From contig JAHHSN010000029.1 in NCBI GenBank assembly GCA_020025195.1, positions 1-18,718 of the forward strand: DNA of 18,718 nt, written 5' to 3'. This document shows, piece after piece, positions 14,742-18,718 of the stretch; the stretch's first letter is position 1; each line of letters opens with the position of its first letter. This stretch comes from Angelakisella sp. Its GTDB lineage: Bacteria; Bacillota; Clostridia; Oscillospirales; Ruminococcaceae. A program made the position numbers and the translations under genes. The notes below the pieces were generated by a model, which was not told the origin of the DNA, searched no databases, and saw only the letters and a program-made list of their open reading frames with translations.

Positions 14742-15308
14742 ATGCGTAAATTCTTTGTCGGCTCTCTCTTTCTGTTTCTGGATATCAGCGTCCAGTCAAA
14801 CGGTCACGCCATCAGCCTTTTGCCGGACTTTGTCGGCGTCCTGTTCATTCTTCTCGGCTTTATAGAGCTTTCGGGGGAGACGCCCCGTTACGAAAGACAG
14901 AAGCCCCTTACCGTGGTCACGCTGGTCCTCTCGGTGGCCATCTGGGTTCTGCAGCTGCTCGGCGTTCTCTCCCAGTGGCTCAGCATCGGCATGGAGGTCA
15001 TCTTCACGGTGCTGGCGCTCTACCTCATCTACCAGATGGTCAAGGGCTTTGTGGATATTGAAGAGGCGCGCGGCCTGTCTCTGGACACCGGCAAGACGCT
15101 CATCACCTGGAAGCTTTTTGCCGCCCTGCAGGTCGCGGGCGTGGTGTTCGGCTGGGTCCCCGTCCTCAATATCATCCTCATTGTGGCGCTGCTGGTCGTC
15201 TCCATCATGATGATCGCGGCGATTTACCGGACCGGCACCGCCTATCTTACGGCGACCCGCGGGCCCCGCGGCGGGAAGCTCCCCGAGCATAACGGCCCCG
15301 AATTATAA
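14742..15308 (+). CDS. Uncharacterised small integral membrane protein
   Basis: I do not recognise a named family. The 188 residues are mostly hydrophobic, with about five or six helices (about 5-17, 27-43, 55-74, 79-98, 121-137, 139-160). The N-terminus GSLFLFLDISVQSNGHAISLLPDFVG has short polar breaks between hydrophobic pieces, and a charged loop EEARGLSLDTGKTL separates the two halves. The C-terminal tail (about 165-188) is polar. It has its own promoter and a strong ribosome site (AAGGAGG), and ends at a convergent terminator, so it is expressed on its own. No enzymatic motif is visible. Confidence 0.75.
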   Translation: MRKFFVGSLFLFLDISVQSNGHAISLLPDFVGVLFILLGFIELSGETPRYERQKPLTVVTLVLSVAIWVLQLLGVLSQWLSIGMEVIFTVLALYLIYQMVKGFVDIEEARGLSLDTGKTLITWKLFAALQVAGVVFGWVPVLNIILIVALLVVSIMMIAAIYRTGTAYLTATRGPRGGKLPEHNGPEL

Positions 15309-15323
15309 GAAAACGAAAAAAAG

Positions 15324-15362
15324 AAAGCGTCTGCGCTCCCTTAAAAAGGGGTCAGACGCTTT
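15324..15362. terminator. Bidirectional intrinsic terminator between convergent genes
   Basis: AAAGCGTCTG (15324-15333) pairs with CAGACGCTTT (15353-15362); inner bases CTCCC/GGGG can extend the stem. A T run follows on the + side (TTCTTTTG) and another on the - side (complement of the A-rich tract from about 15311). It can therefore end both the + membrane-protein gene and the - lipid kinase gene, whose stop lies 12 bases beyond. Confidence 0.88.
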
Positions 15363-15373
15363 TTCTTTTGTGT

Positions 15374-16288
15374 TTAACGCTTTGCTTTGGGGCAGATGAG
15401 CCGCAGGGCGCGGGGCAGTACCTCCACCTCTACCGTGGTGCTTTCGGTTATCTGGCCGTCGGCATTGAGTGTGGTGGGACGGTCAAAGACAACGCGCAGT
15501 TTTTTGGTGTGGGTATAGAAGACAATATCCCGAAAAATGGGGTCTTCCACATGGAGTCCCTTTTTGTAGCGCCCGATGATCCTCGCCATCTTAAGCCGGG
15601 AGATTTTGCGAATCAGACAGAGATCCAGCAGTCCGTCCTCCACATTAAATTTCGGGGCGCTGAGCCATCCGCCGCCGTAGTAGCCGCCGTTGCTCATCAC
15701 CAGCAGGAGAACGTTTTCCTCCAGCACCCGGCCGTCGTCCAGCTCAATGTGCGCCTTTTTGCCGAGATGACCGAAGAAAACGCAGATGAGCGCCAAAATA
15801 TAGGCGCCGCTTCCGGTCACCAGAGGGAGCCGCTTAAAGCGGGTCATCAGCCGACAGACGTCGGAATCCATGCCGGCACTGCAAAGATTGGCGGAGTAGG
15901 TACCGTTAAAGCGGAGCAGGTCGATGCGGTGGTCCTCCGCCTCCACCTGCGCCCGAAGGTCCTTAAAGTCAAGCTCGGGAAAGCTGCGGATAAAATCGTT
16001 GCCGGAGCCGCAGGGGACGACCCCCAGAGCGGCGTTCGGGAAGCCGTAAAGCCCCTGCAGAATTTCGTTCATGGTGCCGTCCCCGCCGCAGGAGTAAAAG
16101 CGAAGCTCCTCCTCCGGAGAGGCGGCGCAGCGCTCCCTTACAAAGTGAGTGGCGTCTCCCACCGAGACGGTGCGGTAAAGCTCCGGCTCCTCCCCGCGTT
16201 CCCGGAAGATCGCCTCGATCTCGGGAACCAGCGCCTCCGCGGCGCCGTTTTTCCCGGCGGCAGGATTCAGAACAAAAATATGCTTCAT
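15374..16288 (-). CDS. Diacylglycerol/lipid kinase family protein
   Basis: The 304-residue protein has the DAGK catalytic fold: N-terminal NPAAGKNGA (8-16), the nucleotide-binding GGDGT (68-72) followed by NEILQGL, and VVPCGSGNDFIRSF (90-103). It phosphorylates a lipid alcohol such as diacylglycerol or a related lipid; family members include DgkB, YegS and BmrU, and the substrate cannot be fixed from sequence. The second half holds GMDSDVCR and the beta-rich domain with SNGGYYGGGW, typical of this family. The start is ATG at 16288-16286, with a G-rich but imperfect ribosome site (GGGGGTG, about 16305-16299). It is the only protein gene on the - strand in the window and is divergent from the PRT gene. 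Confidence 0.9.
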   Translation of the reverse strand: MKHIFVLNPAAGKNGAAEALVPEIEAIFRERGEEPELYRTVSVGDATHFVRERCAASPEEELRFYSCGGDGTMNEILQGLYGFPNAALGVVPCGSGNDFIRSFPELDFKDLRAQVEAEDHRIDLLRFNGTYSANLCSAGMDSDVCRLMTRFKRLPLVTGSGAYILALICVFFGHLGKKAHIELDDGRVLEENVLLLVMSNGGYYGGGWLSAPKFNVEDGLLDLCLIRKISRLKMARIIGRYKKGLHVEDPIFRDIVFYTHTKKLRVVFDRPTTLNADGQITESTTVEVEVLPRALRLICPKAKR

Positions 16289-16374
16289 GACGTTGTGACA
16301 CCCCCAGATGTTACCGTACCCGCGGTGGAATAAAGCAGAACGTTTGTGACACGGTCATTCCATTTGCCGCCCTC

Positions 16375-16398
16375 AGTATAGCATAATTTCGGTCGAAA
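16375..16398 (-). promoter_or_regulatory. Candidate extended -10 promoter of the lipid kinase
   Basis: On the - strand TATACT (16380-16375) is preceded by TGC, forming an extended -10. A good -35 is lacking; TTCCGT lies about 17 bases upstream. Just upstream of the -10 lies a TTTCG-GT-CGAAA dyad (16387-16398). The leader to ATG 16288 would be about 80 bases. Confidence 0.45.
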
Positions 16399-16453
16399 CG
16401 GAACGCTTCCCGGGGCAAATTCCCAGTGAGTTCGGTAAAAAGTAAAAAATAAC

Positions 16454-16482
16454 TATTCATTTCGCATAAAAAGTGCTATAAT
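16454..16482 (+). promoter_or_regulatory. Promoter of the phosphoribosyltransferase gene
   Basis: A perfect TATAAT (16477-16482) is preceded by TGC, an extended -10. A poor -35 (TATTCA, 16454-16459) lies 17 bases upstream in A/T-rich DNA. Transcription would start near 16489, immediately ahead of a leader hairpin (16494-16521). Confidence 0.65.
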
Positions 16483-16546
16483 ACTTTGCGTATGGGGAAA
16501 AAACGGTGCGCCCGTTTCCCCAAAAAGACAAAAAGGAGGATTCCCC

Positions 16547-17107
16547 ATGCAGGAGTTCTATGATATTACTGTGGCAGGAGTCAAGCGCAGCCTGCCCATC
16601 GTTCCCATCAGCGACACCCTTTCCATTGCGGGTTTTGTCATGTTCGGCGATACCGAGGTGGTGGAGCCCTGCGCCCGCGCTTTGGCGGAGCGTCTCCCCA
16701 AGGACGTCGAGGTGCTGGTGACGGCGGAAGCCAAGAGCATTCCCCTCATCTATGAGATGGCGCGTCAGATGAAGATGCCCCGTTATGTCATCGCGCGGAA
16801 ATCGGTGAAGGGCTACATGAAGAACCCCAACGTGACCACCGTCAACTCCATCACCAATATGGGCCGTGAGCAGATCCTGGTGGTGGATGAGCATGACGCG
16901 GAGTTCATTAAGGGCAAAAAGGTCGCCGTAGTGGATGACGTGATCTCCACCGGCAGCAGCCTTGCTGCCATCGAAAAGCTGGTGGAACAGGCGGGCGGAG
17001 AGATCGTCGCGCGTGCCGCGGTGCTGGCCGAGGGCGACGCCGCCGACCGCAAGGATATTATCTTCCTGGAGAAGATTCCGCTGTTTTTCCATGAGAAAAA
17101 AGACTGA
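16547..17107 (+). CDS. Adenine phosphoribosyltransferase-like protein (PRTase family)
   Basis: The 186 residues contain the PRPP-binding loop VAVVDDVISTGSS (127-139) and, earlier, TAEAKSIPLIYEMARQM (59-75) and ARKSVKGYM (83-91), in the order seen in APRT-type type I phosphoribosyltransferases. The expected reaction is adenine plus PRPP to AMP (purine salvage), but relatives with other roles or regulatory functions share this layout, so the substrate is unproven and I give no symbol. AAGGAGG (about 16533-16539) precedes ATG 16547. It has its own promoter upstream and a terminator at 17122-17148, so it is monocistronic. Confidence 0.82.
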   Translation: MQEFYDITVAGVKRSLPIVPISDTLSIAGFVMFGDTEVVEPCARALAERLPKDVEVLVTAEAKSIPLIYEMARQMKMPRYVIARKSVKGYMKNPNVTTVNSITNMGREQILVVDEHDAEFIKGKKVAVVDDVISTGSSLAAIEKLVEQAGGEIVARAAVLAEGDAADRKDIIFLEKIPLFFHEKKD

Positions 17108-17121
17108 GCAATCGCTCTTTG

Positions 17122-17148
17122 GACCGTCGGGTGATTTGCCCGGCGGTC
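17122..17148 (+). terminator. Intrinsic terminator of the phosphoribosyltransferase gene
   Basis: GACCGTCGGG (17122-17131) pairs with CCCGGCGGTC (17139-17148), ten pairs including one G-T wobble, with a 7-base loop. TGTTTTGTGT follows. It lies 14 bases after the stop codon. Confidence 0.8.
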
Positions 17149-17210
17149 TGTTTTGTGTATAGGGGAACGTCCCGCGGCCCATCCTTTGAGGGAAAGGAGG
17201 GTGATACGGC

Positions 17211-17396
17211 ATGAATCCGATCCCCAAAAACCCCGAAACCGATGAGACGCTCTTTGAAGACACCAGTCTGGTGAGCAGCACCGAATGCACCGGGCTTGCG
17301 GCGATCCCGCCGGAGGATCCCGCGGAGGTGGGCAGTCTGGAGGAAATCTATGACCTCCCGCTCACCGGCCGAAAACCAAAGACAAAAGAGAAGTGA
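17211..17396 (+). CDS. 61-residue acidic small protein, function unknown
   Basis: I do not recognise a named family. The protein is soluble-looking, rich in Glu/Asp/Pro, with ETDETLFEDTSL in the first third, STECTGLAAIPPEDP in the middle, EEIYDLPL near the end, and a basic tail GRKPKTKEK. There is one cysteine (in ECTGL). The ribosome site is unusually strong: AAGGAGG followed by GTGAT (17194-17205) extends complementarity to the 16S 3' end. The stop lies 41 bases before the FabG-like gene, so they are likely co-transcribed. The layout ECTGL...IYDLP reminds me of short unnamed proteins in other Clostridia, a recollection I cannot verify here. Confidence 0.7.
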   Translation: MNPIPKNPETDETLFEDTSLVSSTECTGLAAIPPEDPAEVGSLEEIYDLPLTGRKPKTKEK

Positions 17397-17437
17397 CAGG
17401 AGAAAACTCCTCCGTTACGACAGAAAGGACAGAAACC

Positions 17438-18172
17438 ATGGGAAAGATCGCAGTGATCACCGGAGCGTCCCGCGGCATTGGGGCGGAAACGGCGCGACTT
17501 TTGGCAAGGGATGGCTGCCGGCTGGTGCTGGGCTGTCATAAAAACAAGGAGCTTGCCGAAGCGCTTTGCCAGGAGCTTGCGGCGTCGGGCGCCGAGGCGG
17601 TGGCATATAGCGGAGATATTGCCGACCCCGAGGCAGCGGCGGGACTCATCGAGTGCGCCGTCAAGACCTACGGAGGCCTTGATATCCTTATAAATAACGC
17701 CGGCATCTCGGAGATCAAGCTCTTTACCGATACCACCCCCGAGGACTGGAGACGGATGTTTTCGGTCAATATGGACGGTATCTATAACACCTGCCGCGCG
17801 GCGGTCCCCCTCATGGTGCGGCAGCACAGCGGCTCCATCGTCAATGTCTCCTCCATCTGGGGGGTGACCGGCGCCTCCTGTGAGGTCGCCTATTCCGCCT
17901 CCAAGGCGGCGGTTATCGGCTTTACCAAGGCACTGGCCAAGGAGCTGGGGCCTTCCTTTATCCGGGTGAACTGCGTGGCGCCCGGTGCGGTGGAGACCGA
18001 AATGAACGCCCACCTTACCGAGGAGGACCGAAAGCTCCTGGAGGAAGAAATTCCTCTCGGGCGGCTGGGAACGGCGCGGGAAGCCGCGGAAGCCATCGCC
18101 TTTCTGGCGGGGGAGCGGGCCAGCTATGTGACCGGTCAGGTGCTGGGCCCCAACGGCGGCATCGTCATATAA
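17438..18172 (+). CDS. Short-chain dehydrogenase/reductase, FabG-like (3-oxoacyl-ACP reductase type)
   Basis: The 244-residue protein is a classical SDR: cofactor loop TGASRGIG (8-15), NNAG (86-89), N111, catalytic S139 (NVSSIWG), Y152 and K156 (AYSASK), and PGAVETEMN after the catalytic region. The C-terminus YVTGQVLGPNGGI is typical of FabG. It should reduce a keto group with NAD(P)H. Whether it is the fatty-acid-synthesis reductase is uncertain, because no fab genes surround it. ATG 17438 was chosen because AAAGGA (17424-17429) is 8 bases upstream and MGKIAVITGASRGIG is the standard N-terminus; the frame is open to 17393. Confidence 0.9.
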   Translation: MGKIAVITGASRGIGAETARLLARDGCRLVLGCHKNKELAEALCQELAASGAEAVAYSGDIADPEAAAGLIECAVKTYGGLDILINNAGISEIKLFTDTTPEDWRRMFSVNMDGIYNTCRAAVPLMVRQHSGSIVNVSSIWGVTGASCEVAYSASKAAVIGFTKALAKELGPSFIRVNCVAPGAVETEMNAHLTEEDRKLLEEEIPLGRLGTAREAAEAIAFLAGERASYVTGQVLGPNGGIVI

Positions 18173-18185
18173 GGAGGGGCGGAGT

Positions 18186-18626
18186 ATGAATTTTTGGCAG
18201 CAGCTTTGGTCGAACCGGATGCTGACGTCCGCCCTTCTCGCTTGGGCGGCGGCACAGTGTCTTAAGGTGATCATCAATGCCTTCACACAAAAGGATTGGG
18301 ACTGGTCCCGACTTTTCGGGGATGGAGGGATGCCGAGCGGGCACTCCGCCACGGTGACGGCGCTGGCCACCGCCTCGCTGCTCCAGTACGGAGCCGCCTC
18401 CTTCCAATTTGCCATGGCGGCCGTCTTTGCCGTGGTGGTCATGCACGACGCCATGGGCGTTCGGCTGGAGGCGGGAAAGCACGCCCGCTCCATCAATGAG
18501 CTGTTCCTCCTTTTGGGGGAGCCGGTCTCCCCGGAGGAAAAGCTCAAGGAACTTTTGGGCCATACCCCCCTTCAGGTGGTGTGCGGAGCGGCGCTCGGCA
18601 TCGTGATGGCGCTCCTCCTTCGATAA
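18186..18626 (+). CDS. Divergent PAP2 family membrane protein (DUF212 type)
   Basis: The 146 residues carry GGMPSGHSATVTALATA (47-63) and HDAMGVRLEAGKHA (87-100), the two conserved blocks of the divergent PAP2/DUF212 family, set among three or four membrane helices (about 13-31, 56-86, 128-145). Classical PAP2 enzymes are lipid phosphatases; the divergent family keeps the PSGHS histidine and a later Arg/His but lacks the full motif 1, and its activity is not established. AAGGAGG lies 8-9 bases before ATG 18186. It starts 13 bases after the FabG-like gene, so they are probably one transcript. Confidence 0.88.
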   Translation: MNFWQQLWSNRMLTSALLAWAAAQCLKVIINAFTQKDWDWSRLFGDGGMPSGHSATVTALATASLLQYGAASFQFAMAAVFAVVVMHDAMGVRLEAGKHARSINELFLLLGEPVSPEEKLKELLGHTPLQVVCGAALGIVMALLLR

Positions 18627-18696
18627 ACGCGGCAGAATAAAAGCGACAGACCCCAAAAGCGCAGTGGCCGTAAAACAGTAAAATTCAAAAAATCAT

Positions 18697-18713
18697 GAGA
18701 ACTGCATGTTCTC
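18697..18713. repeat. Inverted repeat at the window edge
   Basis: GAGAAC (18697-18702) and GTTCTC (18708-18713) form a 6-bp dyad around TGCAT, 70 bases after the last gene. The window ends five bases later, so a following T run cannot be judged. It could be a terminator stem or an operator. Confidence 0.35.
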
Positions 18714-18718
18714 GGGGA

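Noticed and set aside
15368..16333. 321-residue + strand frame opposite the lipid kinase
   Set aside because: It is the antisense of a clear DAGK-family gene; the terminator at 15324-15362 lies just before it and there is no ribosome site.
16494..16521. Hairpin taken as a terminator
   Set aside because: Neither strand has a T run after the stem, and it sits inside the leader of the phosphoribosyltransferase gene.
18699..18711. Possible LexA box GAAC...GTTC at the window edge
   Set aside because: The spacer is five bases, not the four of the Gram-positive SOS box, and no downstream gene is visible.
1..18718. CRISPR array, insertion sequence, prophage or defence genes
   Set aside because: No regularly spaced repeats, transposase, integrase or phage-like proteins were seen on either strand.

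Overview
The window looks like a piece of chromosome from a GC-rich member of the Clostridia (Firmicutes), most plausibly a gut Oscillospirales/Ruminococcaceae-type organism. This is inferred from the strong AGGAGG ribosome sites, ECF-transporter, ClpE-type and DUF5711/CvpA gene content, and an ecfA1-ecfA2-ecfT-truA order typical of Firmicutes. No taxonomic search was possible. Nearly all genes lie on the + strand; the exceptions are one tRNA and one lipid kinase.

Layout. (1) 1-400: the tail of an agmatine/peptidylarginine-deiminase-like reading frame that stops early, then a tRNA-Val(GAC) gene on the - strand with its own promoter and a textbook terminator. (2) 535-5948: a promoter followed by ruvC-ruvA-ruvB (Holliday-junction processing), a DUF1287 exported or membrane-anchored protein, glmM (amino-sugar supply for the cell wall) and an rRNA-methyltransferase-like protein. 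(3) 6009-11129: ecfA1-ecfA2-ecfT (shared energising module of ECF vitamin/metal transporters, without an S component here), truA, a DUF5711 membrane-anchored protein and a CvpA-family membrane protein, closely packed or overlapping. (4) 11202-13630: a ClpE-like double-AAA+ unfoldase with an N-terminal zinc finger, a 29-residue membrane microprotein with a near-ideal ribosome site, and a hairpin. (5) 13777-15362: an EamA/DMT exporter, then a small membrane protein with its own sigma-A promoter, closed by a convergent terminator. (6) 15374-17148: a - strand diacylglycerol/lipid kinase, divergent from an APRT-like phosphoribosyltransferase with its own promoter, leader hairpin and terminator. (7) 17211-18626: a 61-residue acidic protein, a FabG-like reductase and a divergent PAP2-family membrane protein.

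Most of this is housekeeping. I do not see a defence island, prophage, CRISPR array, insertion sequence or biosynthetic cluster. The least explained parts are the two tiny genes (29 and 61 residues), the DUF1287 protein with a calcium-loop-like motif, the DUF5711-CvpA-Clp grouping, and several dyad or repeat elements in leaders. No gene-free stretch exceeds 300 bases; the longest are 376-615 (tRNA/ruvC divergent promoters) and 16289-16546 (lipid kinase/PRT divergent promoters).
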